The translations under genes were made by a program, and so were the position numbers. Under the pieces are notes generated by a model. The model was not told the origin of the DNA and searched no databases. It was given only the letters and a program-made list of their open reading frames with translations. Positions 1-8,535 of a stretch of DNA of 46,684 nucleotides are shown here, in pieces; position 1 is the stretch's first letter; each line of letters starts with the position of its first letter. Origin of the DNA: Desulfotignum sp. (GTDB lineage Bacteria > Desulfobacterota > Desulfobacteria > Desulfobacterales > Desulfobacteraceae); assembly GCA_011390335.1 (NCBI GenBank), contig JAABSO010000034.1, forward strand, positions 1-46,684, written 5' to 3'.

Positions 1-627
1 CCTCTGATTTCCCTTGTCGGTGCAGCAAACCATCATGACAGCCTTTTTTTGAAGCCTTTGATCAAGCTTGCTCAGGCTATGGGCATAGATGTAAAACTGA
101 TAACAGCCGACCAGGCATATCATGACAGTGACGGATCAGTTCTTCAGGAAACAGGAGTTTATGTGGTGGCACCGGCATCTGAAAAAACAAAGATTCCTGA
201 AAATGTTTTGGAATCTCCGGTGCGGGTTCTGTGCCACGATTTTTGTGAGATCCCGATGATGAACTTGGGAACATCGGACAAAGGACATGAATTCGGATGT
301 GCTGCATCTTCTGGAGAGTGTCCAATCGAATCCGGGTGCCCCAAATCAAGAACCATTGGTTTTGACAATGGCTATTTTCAACCGATGCCGCTATTTCATG
401 CCGAATCTGAACAATCAATTGCGATTCGGAAAAATTGTGAACGTCCATTCAACCTGATGAAAAAGCGTGAGGGCCTTGAACAAACAAGGGTCAGAAGTCA
501 ACATGGCGTTGTTTTCCGCTCGACGCTTACAACCATAGCAACCTTACTGATTGAAATGGCTGGTTTGAGGAGAAAACCCCGAAAGAAAAACACTGGACAA
601 ATGGAGTTGTTTGCCGCCACAGGATAA
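1..627 (+). mobile_element. DDE transposase, C-terminal part (cut by window edge)
   Basis: The reading frame is open from base 1 to the stop at 625-627 (208 residues), so the gene starts outside the window. The visible part has the features of an IS4/IS5/IS1182-type DDE transposase: an LITADQAYHD motif carrying one catalytic Asp, and a later NCERPFNLMKKREG segment carrying the catalytic Glu with the usual downstream basic residues. A Cys-rich stretch (ECPIESGCPKS) lies between them. The tail is basic, as in many transposases. No frameshift is seen in the visible part, so the element may be intact. Its right end should lie in the AT-rich stretch after 627, but I cannot define the terminal repeat without the left end. 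The exact IS family is uncertain. Confidence 0.8.
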
Positions 628-918
628 CCAAAAAAACATACTGTAGAAACGGTTTTCAGAGTCTGATTGAATCGGACTGTTGGAGTATTGCCCGAATTTT
701 ACACAAGGGCCAAAAAGTGACAATGTCACACAGGTCAAAAACACAGAATCAGGCAAGAAACTGACAATTCAAACAACACAAAACCTGAAAAACATATTAT
801 TGAAAATGAAGAAGATTTATAAACCGATCAAATTCTGAACGGTTTCAACACCCTTTTATAGCCAAAATATTTTGCAGGGTAATTCAATCCATCGATAACA
901 GTCAAAACTAATTATCTC
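628..918. other. AT-rich intergenic stretch after the transposase
   Basis: I see no gene here. There is a near-palindrome AGTCTGATT/AATCGGACT at about 660-678 and a small GTGAC-AAT-GTCAC hairpin at about 716-728. Either could belong to the right end of the insertion sequence. No convincing promoter or RNA gene was recognised. Confidence 0.4.
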
Positions 919-1100
919 ATGCCTGAAAAATTCCAGGGAGATTTGATACGGCCATATCAAATATGGCAGCGCTGTGCCCAGTTCCGGCTTTCAGTGATCG
1001 GAGAACTGTTGTTCAGCCCACCGCCCAAAGGGCAACTTCGCAGAGCGGACAGAAAAGTTGCGGAAAATCCTGGACAAGAGGTCATGCAGAACGCAGCAAC
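919..1100 (+). pseudogene. Probable remnant of a transposase N-terminus
   Basis: The translated segment QRCAQFRLSVIGELLFSPPP followed by KGQLRR resembles the start of DDE/rve-type transposases (Mu/IS481-like), in which a phrase like FRFSVIxxLLxxPPPxGELR precedes a helix-turn-helix region. The resemblance stops after about 55 residues, and the rest runs into the 3' end of the convergent DsrE-like gene. No catalytic domain follows, so this is at best a truncated relic. The resemblance is from memory of the family; a protein search would settle it. Confidence 0.35.
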
Positions 1101-1102
1101 AG

Positions 1103-1420
1103 TCAAAAAGTTAAGATTTTGTCGCTTTCTTTTATGATGTCGTAGAGATTTTTCTGGGTAGCTCTCTTATGATATCCTTCCTTCACACCGTGAAGGTCCA
1201 TAAGTTTACCTCAGGCCAATAATACCCCTTCTGAAAGTGTAAAGATCTTTGACAATTCAAGAAGCGGGAATTGTTCTGAGTTCATGCTTTCATACTTGAC
1301 AGATGGGCCATTAAAAAAGATCGTTACATCTTCCATTCCCTCAAGCATCATGTTGGCTAAACGAAATGCATTCCAAATAACTTCAGGGGTTTCCTGGCAA
1401 AGAATAAATGCTGTCTTCAT
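1103..1420 (-). CDS. DsrE-family protein, candidate selenoprotein (in-frame TGA at 1211-1213)
   Basis: Read to its first stop the gene gives only 69 residues, ending in SEGVLLA. The TGA at 1211-1213 is followed in the same frame by 35 more codons (GKLMDLHGV...ESDKILTF) to a TGA at 1103-1105. The joined 105-residue product has the usual length and layout of small DsrE/DsrF-like sulfur-handling proteins, in which a reactive cysteine sits in a ...ACGxC... loop. The TGA falls exactly at that cysteine. A SECIS-like hairpin follows (separate entry). DsrE-like proteins have been predicted as selenoproteins in bacteria before, as I recall. The start ATG has AAGGA seven bases upstream. The gene begins 21 bases after the aldehyde oxidoreductase stop, so it is in the same operon. 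The normal second loop cysteine is replaced (U-G-K-L). The alternative is a nonsense mutation, but no frame change is needed to restore the family's C-terminus. Confidence 0.75.
1166..1204 (-). promoter_or_regulatory. SECIS-like stem-loop after the DsrE TGA
   Basis: In the mRNA, six bases after the UGA, CUUAUG (1204-1199) can pair with CAUAAG (1171-1166). Inside this, after an asymmetric internal loop, CCUUCAC (1196-1190) pairs perfectly with GUGAAGG (1186-1180) around the tri-loop GGU (1189-1187). Bacterial SECIS elements sit directly after the UGA, with the apical loop roughly 16-37 bases downstream and a G in the first two loop positions. Here the loop starts 22 bases after the UGA and begins with G. 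The whole hairpin lies in coding sequence, as expected for SelB-dependent recoding. Confidence 0.7.
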
Positions 1421-1441
1421 AAAAGATTCCTTAAAAAATTA

Positions 1442-3349
1442 TTAATGCTGCAGCGACAGCCTGTCCAGGGTTGAGCCAAGCTGTACACCTGTTTCCGGAT
1501 CCCAGCCCCTGAGCTGGTAGAATTCTTTTCTCATCTGCTGAAAGTCTTTGCGGTCCAGTACCATACCTTTTCTGCTCAACACCTGGTCACCGGGACCCGG
1601 GACAAGAACGTCCGGGTTCATGAAAACCGTCTGCACCGGTTGCGTATAGTTGAATTCAGCCACATCATCATCTGTCAGCGGGCGCGTTCCTTCTCTGATC
1701 ATGATGGCACGCTCCAGGTTAAAGATGCGCTCACCATATGTATGTAATTCTTTTTCATCTGTTTGAATTCCGGTTACAGCGGTGAAAATACGGCTTTCAA
1801 GCAAAGGATCGCCAACCCGGTCGGGTGTATGCCAGGAGACCATGAGCGGCCAGATGGAGTCACACAGCAGCAGGCTGTCTTTGGTGCAGGTCCGGTCAAT
1901 GATGTGAACAGCAGCCTGGGCCTTGCCATCAATGGTCATCAGATCCCAGGCTTTATTGTGACCCCAGAACCGCCCGGCAGCTTTCCTGAAAACATCGTTT
2001 GAAACCGGAGAACTGTCCGGATTGGCCTTGTGCATTCCCCATAATCCGGTCAGGCGGCTGACCTCATGCAGCATGGCAATGGGCTGCCGGGGAGAAAATG
2101 CATAAAGCAGGCCGTTCATCAGGTATTCCCTTGCAGAATAGGTTGCCCCGTCACCGACACCGCCAACTTCCGGAGCAAAACAGGCCCTGGCTTCGGGTCC
2201 CAGTTTTTCACCGGCCCGAAGCAGCCCCTCGGCCAGGATATCGCCCAGGCCGTTGCGTTCAGCAATCATGGAGGCCAGATCATTAAAAAAATCAAGCGTG
2301 CCAAGCTGCGACATGTTCAGCCCGGTCTGTTTTTCAGTTAAGCAGCCGGCTTTAACACAGGCTGACAGCCAGTTAATAATATTGAACATCTCCATTGTGC
2401 ACAGGGACAAATCATTGCAGATGCCGGTGGCCTTCACAGCAGTTTCAGCTGATTCTTCAGGCCGCCCGGCCACCCATTGAAAATAGACAAACATGGACTG
2501 GCATTTCCTGACAACCTCCTCTCCTGAGGCGGTCCTGAGACGATTGCGGTACAAACAGTCTACGCCGCACTGATAACAGGAAGATTTTCCGGTCCGTTTC
2601 ACCTGATCCGGGGCAAAAGGCAGCATCATGGGATCACGCCGGTTCAACCCAATGGTCAGCTTATTGAGTTTTTTCAGCGCTTCCGGATCAGCCACAACCG
2701 GACTTCCCGTTCCTGAAACCACTATGGCCTTAAGGTTTTTTGATCCCATGACCGCACCGAAGCCTCCGGTTGCGCTGCCTTCATTGTCAGTCATGATATT
2801 GGCGCTGCGGCAGAGATTTTCACCTGCCACGCCCGTGGTGACAAACCGGGCTGAATTACCGTGGGCTGATTTGATGGCCCTGCTGACACTGTAAACCCCT
2901 TTTCCCCAAAGCTCTGCAGCATCTTCAAATGTGACGGTACCATCATTGATGTAAAGATAGACCGGTTTTTCAGACCTGCCGGTAACCACCAGTCCGTCAA
3001 ATCCGGCCCGCTTTAAATATGGTCCGAAAAAACCGCCCATGTTGCCGTAGCAGTACCCTTCCGGCAGGGTCATGGGAGATTTGGCAGTTACTGTAAAACG
3101 GGATGCGCCCTGGGCACCGGTAGCGCCGATGGGGCCGGTCATAAAAATCAGGTGGTTCTGGGGATCAAAGGCACCAATGGCGGCCGGGATCAGATCCCGG
3201 TAAAGACGGGCGGCAATTCCCCGTCCTCCCAGAAAAAGTCTGCTGTAATCCCGGGTTTCAAGTTCCCGGCTGGACCGATCGGAAAGATCAACTTTCAGAA
3301 ACCTGCCGCACCAGCCAAAAGTACCGTCATTTGAATTTCTTAAGGCCAT
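1442..3349 (-). CDS. Aldehyde:ferredoxin oxidoreductase family protein (tungsten enzyme)
   Basis: The 635-residue protein belongs to the AOR family of cytoplasmic tungstopterin enzymes that interconvert aldehydes or activated acids with ferredoxin as electron partner. The N-terminal AFOR domain is recognisable (GWCGRFLKVDLS near residue 12, TGPIGATGAQGASRFTV near 71-87, GGFGAVMGSKNLKAIVVSG near 195-213). The [4Fe-4S] ligands are visible as C258, C261 and C265, with C496 as the distant fourth. I chose the ATG at 3349 because AGGAGG lies five bases upstream; an upstream in-frame start would overlap the methyltransferase gene. Length is normal for the family. It sits between a SAM methyltransferase and the DsrE-like gene in a run of minus-strand genes. 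The substrate is unknown; the neighbouring acyl-CoA ligase suggests a carboxylic acid or aldehyde. Confidence 0.9.
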   Translation of the reverse strand: MALRNSNDGTFGWCGRFLKVDLSDRSSRELETRDYSRLFLGGRGIAARLYRDLIPAAIGAFDPQNHLIFMTGPIGATGAQGASRFTVTAKSPMTLPEGYCYGNMGGFFGPYLKRAGFDGLVVTGRSEKPVYLYINDGTVTFEDAAELWGKGVYSVSRAIKSAHGNSARFVTTGVAGENLCRSANIMTDNEGSATGGFGAVMGSKNLKAIVVSGTGSPVVADPEALKKLNKLTIGLNRRDPMMLPFAPDQVKRTGKSSCYQCGVDCLYRNRLRTASGEEVVRKCQSMFVYFQWVAGRPEESAETAVKATGICNDLSLCTMEMFNIINWLSACVKAGCLTEKQTGLNMSQLGTLDFFNDLASMIAERNGLGDILAEGLLRAGEKLGPEARACFAPEVGGVGDGATYSAREYLMNGLLYAFSPRQPIAMLHEVSRLTGLWGMHKANPDSSPVSNDVFRKAAGRFWGHNKAWDLMTIDGKAQAAVHIIDRTCTKDSLLLCDSIWPLMVSWHTPDRVGDPLLESRIFTAVTGIQTDEKELHTYGERIFNLERAIMIREGTRPLTDDDVAEFNYTQPVQTVFMNPDVLVPGPGDQVLSRKGMVLDRKDFQQMRKEFYQLRGWDPETGVQLGSTLDRLSLQH

Positions 3350-3368
3350 TCTGCCCTCCTTTTGTTCG

Positions 3369-4457
3369 TTAAAAAAATAACAGATAATGGACATTAAAGG
3401 GATCATGGTCCATTTCAAGGACCTGTATCCTGGTGAACCCGGCTTCTTTAAGCAAAGACACGGCCCGGTCTCTTCCCCACATCATGCCAAGGCCCATGCC
3501 CTTGTCAGAAAGCCCTACAGGCATGCAGTGCATAAGGCTCACCGTGTACAGAAAAGGCCCCATGGGATGGTCCAGATTGCCGGCAGGATCACTGGCTGCA
3601 TCAATATCCACCATGGAGAACATGCCCCCTGGTGCCAGCATATGGCGGACTGCCTTGAGCGCTTCCAGGGGCCGGCTCTGGTCGTGGATGGCGTCAAATG
3701 CAGTGATATAATCATATGCCTGGAAGAAATCCGGATCATCCTGAACCGATGCAGCATCTTTTGCCAGGAATGTTATATTTTTCAGGCCCAGCTCTGCAGC
3801 CCGGCTCCGGGCGGATTCAATGGCAGGAGCATCATTGTCGATCCCGGTAAAGGAGGAGGCAGGAAAATGTTCCGCCATCAGGTGCAGGGCTATACCCTGG
3901 CCGCAGCCCAGATCACAGACCCGGATGCCCTTTTCCATGCGGGCCACAAGAGCGCCCTGCTCCACTTCGGGCAGAAAATGCCGGATCAGCACCTGTCTGT
4001 GCTTGGCATGGGACAACTGTGCCATGAATGCCTGAAACCGGGGATAGGCATCATAGGGTATGCCCTCACCTTTGGAAAAATCTTCTGTGACCCTGGCCAT
4101 GGCAATCTGTGTGAGCAGCGGAATCTCCCGGGTATACACCCCCATGTTGCTGCTGCCGCTTTTGCGGGTCAGCAGGGCTGCATGTTCCGGCGGCAGAAAA
4201 TACACGTTTTCTGCAGTCCTGCTGTTTTGGATTTCAATAATCTGTCCCGTGCACATGATGCCCAGCCATTCTTTTACATACCGCGGATGAAGCCCGGCAG
4301 CCCGGGCCAAAGCGGAACAGGATACCGGCTGCTCCATGTCCGCCATCACATCGAAAATTTTCAGTTGATACCCCAAAGCCAGCGCCAGATTCAACGCCCC
4401 GTGATTGAGAATATCGGTTAATCTGCTGCCGAATGCCTCCTGTTTTTCCTGATCCAT
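3369..4457 (-). CDS. SAM-dependent methyltransferase with winged-helix N-terminus
   Basis: The 362-residue protein has an N-terminal helical/winged-helix region (ALALGYQLKIFDVM, then ARAAGLHPRYVKEWLG) like that of O-methyltransferase-type and Rv2258c-like proteins. A Rossmann methyltransferase domain follows, with SAM motif I at D182-LGCGQG, an acidic strand end (FTGIDND), and an LAPGGMFSMVDID segment. The exact methyl acceptor cannot be told from sequence. The gene lies 19 bases upstream of the aldehyde oxidoreductase start and 82 bases after the acyl-CoA ligase, all on the same strand, so the three are probably cotranscribed. A G-rich Shine-Dalgarno (GGGGGA) precedes the ATG. Confidence 0.8.
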   Translation of the reverse strand: MDQEKQEAFGSRLTDILNHGALNLALALGYQLKIFDVMADMEQPVSCSALARAAGLHPRYVKEWLGIMCTGQIIEIQNSRTAENVYFLPPEHAALLTRKSGSSNMGVYTREIPLLTQIAMARVTEDFSKGEGIPYDAYPRFQAFMAQLSHAKHRQVLIRHFLPEVEQGALVARMEKGIRVCDLGCGQGIALHLMAEHFPASSFTGIDNDAPAIESARSRAAELGLKNITFLAKDAASVQDDPDFFQAYDYITAFDAIHDQSRPLEALKAVRHMLAPGGMFSMVDIDAASDPAGNLDHPMGPFLYTVSLMHCMPVGLSDKGMGLGMMWGRDRAVSLLKEAGFTRIQVLEMDHDPFNVHYLLFF

Positions 4458-4539
4458 TGTCTTTTTGTCCCCCTGTCCTCCCGGTAAGAATTGTTCATTG
4501 CCTGATTTTCATTGCAGTACATAGAACGGATCATCTGGT

Positions 4540-6246
4540 CTATTCAGTCTGGCCGGCATCCCATTTTCCCTGAACTCTTAAGTCTTCTATGACGGCGGCG
4601 GCTTTTTCCATGAGGCGGATCTTGTCCACCTTGGTGCTCCGGGTCAACGGGAATTCTTCATCACTGGGCCAGATCTCCACATGCAGCGGCCGCTTGTAGG
4701 CGGCAATGGACTTGCAATGGGCAAGAACTGCCTCAGATGTCAGATCCCAGCCTTTTTTGGGCCGGACAAAGGCAAAGATGCCTTCGTCAAACAGATAATG
4801 TTTCATGCCCATGACATCCACCACATCCACGCCGTCCATGGCCGCAATATGGTCTTCCACCTCGCCGGGAAAGACATTGTACCCCTTCTGCTTGACCATG
4901 AATTTTTTCCGGCCGGATAAACACAAAGCCCGGTACCCATCCATCTGTTTGAAATATCCCAGATCTCCTGTATACAGGATGCCTTCTTTGGACACGGCCT
5001 TTCGGGTCTCCTCGGGCTGGTTAAAATACCCTAAAAATACAATGGGCGGGTGGTAGCAGATCTCCCCTGTTTCATTGTCAAAAACTTCATTACCGGCAGA
5101 TCCGTCTTCCTGCATGGGAAGCCGGACCGTAACCTTTGCCAGGTCGTCAAAGGCTTGTCCCACCTGTCCTGCCATCTCTTCCAAGGGGATGCCCGGCGGG
5201 GTAAAGGTGGCAAACCCGGCATTTTCCGTCATGCCAAGCCCTGTGCCGAATCGCGGGGCCATGCCGGCAAGGCGTTCTAAAAATTTGGTGTCCACGGCAG
5301 ATCCGGCATAGGCCACGAACTTTAGGCTGGACAGATCAAAGGTGTCATATTCCGGCAGGTTCCAGAGCATGCGGAACATGGTGGGGATCTGGCCCATGGC
5401 CGTGACCTTGTGGCGTTCAATTGCTTCAAGGCTGGCCTTTGTGTCAAATATCCGCAGCAGGACCGCCTTGCCGCCCAGGTACATGGTGGTCATAAAGGTT
5501 TCGGTCACACAGCCCACATGGCTTGGGGGCAGGTTGACCAGGCAGATGAAACCGTCATCCCCGGGTTCATTGCCAAATCCCCTGGCCAGGATCTGGTTCT
5601 GGACAATGATGTTTTCATGGCAGAGGATAGCGGGTTTGGGTTCGCCCGTGGTGCCCGTGGTATAGATAATCAGGGCCGGGGTCCTTGTTTCCACCTGTTC
5701 ATAGGCTTTTTTCAGGCGCCCTGTAAAAAGATCCACAAGCTTCAGCCAGACCAGTCGTTTTTTGTCCATGAGGGCTGTGATGCCGACGGCATTATCAATA
5801 ATATCACCCGGAACCGGGTCCGGCGTGAACTGGACCAGGTGTTGGACACCAGGGCATCCCTTTTGAACGGCTTGTCCTATTTTCCTGAAATCTTTCACCG
5901 GTGTGTTGCCCAGAAAGAAAAAGGCCCTGGGCGCAATTTTGTTGATGTCCCTCACCACTTCGGCCTCGGTCAGCCGGACATCCAACGGGGCGATGATGGC
6001 CCCGATTTTAAAACAGGCATACATGAGCATCAGGTGCTCGGGTACCAGGACCAGCTGGGTGGCCACCCGGTCGCCTTTTTGGATGCCCATGTCCAGCAGT
6101 TTTAAGGCAAAAAAATCGATCAAAGACAAAAACTTTTTATAGGTGATTTCCCGGTTATCCTCATGCTGGATCATGGCCACATGGTCTGGCCTCAGGCGCG
6201 CCCATTTTTCAACATAATCGTTTACCCTTGCAAGCCGCTGGCTCAT
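4540..6246 (-). CDS. AMP-forming acyl-CoA synthetase / ligase
   Basis: This is a 568-residue member of the class I adenylate-forming superfamily. The AMP-binding P-loop YTTGTTGEPKP is at residues 195-205. The core YTGDLGYF and the hinge region SGRKKFMVKQKGYNVFPGEVED are present, and the C-terminal catalytic lysine motif PLTRSTKVDK is near residue 540. It should activate a carboxylic acid to its acyl-CoA with ATP; the chain type cannot be assigned. A strong AAGGAG precedes the ATG. The start overlaps the stop of the MaoC-like gene by four bases, so the two are translationally coupled. The next gene is the methyltransferase. Confidence 0.88.
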   Translation of the reverse strand: MSQRLARVNDYVEKWARLRPDHVAMIQHEDNREITYKKFLSLIDFFALKLLDMGIQKGDRVATQLVLVPEHLMLMYACFKIGAIIAPLDVRLTEAEVVRDINKIAPRAFFFLGNTPVKDFRKIGQAVQKGCPGVQHLVQFTPDPVPGDIIDNAVGITALMDKKRLVWLKLVDLFTGRLKKAYEQVETRTPALIIYTTGTTGEPKPAILCHENIIVQNQILARGFGNEPGDDGFICLVNLPPSHVGCVTETFMTTMYLGGKAVLLRIFDTKASLEAIERHKVTAMGQIPTMFRMLWNLPEYDTFDLSSLKFVAYAGSAVDTKFLERLAGMAPRFGTGLGMTENAGFATFTPPGIPLEEMAGQVGQAFDDLAKVTVRLPMQEDGSAGNEVFDNETGEICYHPPIVFLGYFNQPEETRKAVSKEGILYTGDLGYFKQMDGYRALCLSGRKKFMVKQKGYNVFPGEVEDHIAAMDGVDVVDVMGMKHYLFDEGIFAFVRPKKGWDLTSEAVLAHCKSIAAYKRPLHVEIWPSDEEFPLTRSTKVDKIRLMEKAAAVIEDLRVQGKWDAGQTE

Positions 6247-7127
6247 TCTGACTCCTTTTTTATTTTAAGGTATCCGGACCGGATGGCACGTTTATTCTCT
6301 GCGTTGACCACCTCAAAAAACAGGTCCAGGTGTTGGGGATAATCCTTGGATCCTAAGCAACAGATTTCAATGTCAGTGCCGGGTTTGACCATGCCGGAAA
6401 ATTTGCAGGCAATCTCTTGAACCCTTGTGGGATCTTTTCCTGCTTCCTGCCGGATCAGTTCTTTGACAGCACAGGCCAGGGTGGCGGTTCCCTGGAGGAT
6501 AATCCCGGGCAGTCCCACACTTTTTGCAAATCTGGGGGACGTATGAATGGGAAATTCAATATTGGTACACCCGTCATAGACATAGGGAAGCCAGGGCGCA
6601 ATTTTTTTTCGGCAGGCCCAGACCGGGGCGGCAAGGGGGGCAGCATCCGGTGTCACGGGCAGGCGCTGCCGTCCTTTTTCCCCTAAGCATTCCACGCCCC
6701 GGAGCATGGCTCCGATATATTCGGTAAAGACAGGTTTGTTCTGCGTATCAACGGCAATCAATTCAATAACGGCATGGGTTCCGGCCCGGTGGGGAAGGAT
6801 GGCGGCTATCTGCCCTGTCAGGCACACCTCATCTTCCGGCCGAATCAACCGGTGGACAATGAGGTGTTCGGTATAATGAACCTGGGTGAACAGCACTTCT
6901 CTGGGAAAGTCCTTTGATTCGATGAACTCCCCGAGGCTGCTGAGGATGGGCCAGGTCACGGCCACGGGAAAGACGGGCGGGGCAAATATCCCCTGCGCGC
7001 TTCTGTCATCAAAATAAAGGGGGAGGTCCTCGGCGATTGCCGCGGCAAAATTGGTGGTGTCCCGCCAGGTGATGCGGGTCTTGTGCGGCTTCAGCCGGGT
7101 GCCGGCGAGCCTGCTGTCCAGTTCCAT
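6243..7127 (-). CDS. MaoC-like double-hotdog hydratase/dehydratase
   Basis: The protein (294 residues from the ATG at 7127) has two hotdog-type halves. The second half contains FPIHTSPRFAKSVGLPGIIL and then QGTATLA, which corresponds to the MaoC/R-hydratase signature (normally D-x-x-P-x-H ... GLPG-x-x-x-H-G). The usual Asp and second His look replaced, so activity on enoyl-CoA is not certain. I preferred the ATG at 7127 because GGAG lies nine bases upstream; a GTG at 7142 has no clear ribosome site. It is the first gene of the minus-strand operon and overlaps the acyl-CoA ligase by four bases, suggesting joint work on a CoA-bound intermediate. Confidence 0.75.
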   Translation of the reverse strand: MELDSRLAGTRLKPHKTRITWRDTTNFAAAIAEDLPLYFDDRSAQGIFAPPVFPVAVTWPILSSLGEFIESKDFPREVLFTQVHYTEHLIVHRLIRPEDEVCLTGQIAAILPHRAGTHAVIELIAVDTQNKPVFTEYIGAMLRGVECLGEKGRQRLPVTPDAAPLAAPVWACRKKIAPWLPYVYDGCTNIEFPIHTSPRFAKSVGLPGIILQGTATLACAVKELIRQEAGKDPTRVQEIACKFSGMVKPGTDIEICCLGSKDYPQHLDLFFEVVNAENKRAIRSGYLKIKKESE

Positions 7128-7142
7128 ATACCAATGCTCCAC

Positions 7143-7452
7143 TGAAAGGATTTACAGGTAAAGACGTAAGACGTGTCCATGGGGATAGCTAAACCATAGT
7201 TTGATTTATTTGTCAAAAAAGAAAACCATGGTTTATTTTTATGGCCAGACCGGCTGTTCACCGGCAACCTTCTGATAACACCCGGATCTGACAGTTCATC
7301 GCTGTACTGAATGTGTCATGGCATTCAAACCTGTGCAGCAAATGGCATTATTATATACGAACGCCCTGACACCAGGTATAAATTTCTTGATTTTTCCATG
7401 TGTTTCAGGTAGGTTATGCCTCTTATTTTTGCTTGCGTGAAGGGGTTTCTCA
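7143..7452. other. Divergent promoter region between the MaoC operon and potABCD
   Basis: This stretch has no gene that I can support. It must hold the promoters of two divergent operons. Apart from the palindrome pair at 7191-7234, I see only AT-rich sequence and no clear sigma-54 element. AAGGGG about seven bases before position 7453 is the likely ribosome site for potA. Confidence 0.5.
7191..7234. promoter_or_regulatory. Two operator-like palindromes before the MaoC/acyl-CoA ligase operon
   Basis: AAACCATGGTTT at 7223-7234 is a perfect 12-base palindrome, and AAACCATAGTTT at 7191-7202 is the same site with one changed base. Their centres are 32 bases apart, about three helical turns, so a protein could bind both on one DNA face. 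They lie 64-107 bases upstream of the chosen MaoC start and about 220 bases before potA. No regulator gene is adjacent, so the binding protein is unknown. Confidence 0.5.
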
Positions 7453-8535
7453 ATGCCGGTGGTATGTTTGAATAATGTTTCCAAGTCCTTTGGCAGCCAG
7501 CAGGTGATCGACAACCTGTGCCTGGATATTCTCAAAGGGGAATTTTTGACCCTCCTGGGCCCGTCAGGATGCGGCAAAACCACTGTTCTGCGCCTGATTG
7601 CAGGACTTGAAACCTGTGACAGCGGCACCATTCTCATCAACGGCCGAGACCAGACCCGGCTGCCTGCCTGCGACCGGGATGTCAATACCGTGTTTCAAAG
7701 CTATGCGCTGTTTCCCCACATGAACGTGTTTGACAACATCTCCTTTGGATTAAAGCTCAAAAAAATCCCGGCCCGGCAGATCCAGGAACGGGTTAAAGAA
7801 ACCCTGGCACTGGTAAAACTTGCAGGCATGGACAACCGGCCCATCAGCCAGCTGTCCGGGGGGCAGCAGCAGCGGGTTGCCATAGCCAGGGCCATTGTAA
7901 ACCAGCCGTTGATCCTTCTGCTGGATGAACCCTTAAGCGCTCTGGACTACAAACTGCGCAAGCAGATGCGCCTGGATCTGCGGCATCTGCATAGAAAACT
8001 TGGCATCACCTTTGTCTTTGTCACCCATGACCAGGAAGAAGCCCTCACCCTTTCGGACCGGGTGGTGGTTATGCACAACGGGAGTATCCAGCAGACAGGC
8101 ACCCCCAAAGAGATCTATGAAACCCCGGTGAACCTGTTTGTGGCCGATTTTGTGGGAGAAAGCAATATCTTTGATGCCAGGGTGACCAGCACCACGGGGC
8201 CGGACATGGAGATCCGGATCCAGGGCGTTTCAAAAACCGTCCAGAACCGGCGGGGCTTCAAAAAAGACCAGGCGGTCAAGGTGCTGCTGCGGCCAGAGGA
8301 CATGACTGTGGAACGAACCAAAGACCAGTGTCATAGAGGATTTCTGCCAGGTCAGGTAAAAGAGATGATTTACAAGGGAACCACCGTGGACCTGATCATC
8401 CGGCTGGACAATGGACAGGATATTTTTGTTACAGAATTTTTCAATGAAGATGACCAGGATATTTTTTATGACGTTAACGAACGGGTCTGTGTTTCCTGGA
8501 TAAAAGGCTGGGAGGTGACCCTGCCCCATGAATGA
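7453..8535 (+). CDS. potA: Spermidine/putrescine ABC transporter ATP-binding protein
   Basis: The 360-residue ABC ATPase has Walker A GPSGCGKTT at residues 36-44, the Q-loop region VFQSYALFPHM, the signature LSGGQQQRVAIARA, Walker B LILLLDEPLSALD, and the H-loop VFVTHDQEEA. A C-terminal TOBE-like domain with the LRPEDMTVER phrase follows, as in PotA. It powers uptake of polyamines through the PotB/PotC channel. The next gene overlaps it by eight bases. The order A-B-C-D matches the classical pot operon. Confidence 0.92.
   Translation: MPVVCLNNVSKSFGSQQVIDNLCLDILKGEFLTLLGPSGCGKTTVLRLIAGLETCDSGTILINGRDQTRLPACDRDVNTVFQSYALFPHMNVFDNISFGLKLKKIPARQIQERVKETLALVKLAGMDNRPISQLSGGQQQRVAIARAIVNQPLILLLDEPLSALDYKLRKQMRLDLRHLHRKLGITFVFVTHDQEEALTLSDRVVVMHNGSIQQTGTPKEIYETPVNLFVADFVGESNIFDARVTSTTGPDMEIRIQGVSKTVQNRRGFKKDQAVKVLLRPEDMTVERTKDQCHRGFLPGQVKEMIYKGTTVDLIIRLDNGQDIFVTEFFNEDDQDIFYDVNERVCVSWIKGWEVTLPHE

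Noticed and set aside
1103..1420. Reading the DsrE-like gene as a plain frameshifted pseudogene
   Set aside because: No frame change is needed: the family-like C-terminus continues in the same frame after the TGA, and a SECIS-like hairpin follows. A point nonsense mutation remains possible but is less likely.
3387..4421. Long plus-strand open frame (344 codons) opposite the methyltransferase gene
   Set aside because: It is the antisense shadow of a recognised protein; it has no ribosome site and its translation is rich in His, Cys and Pro without any family match.
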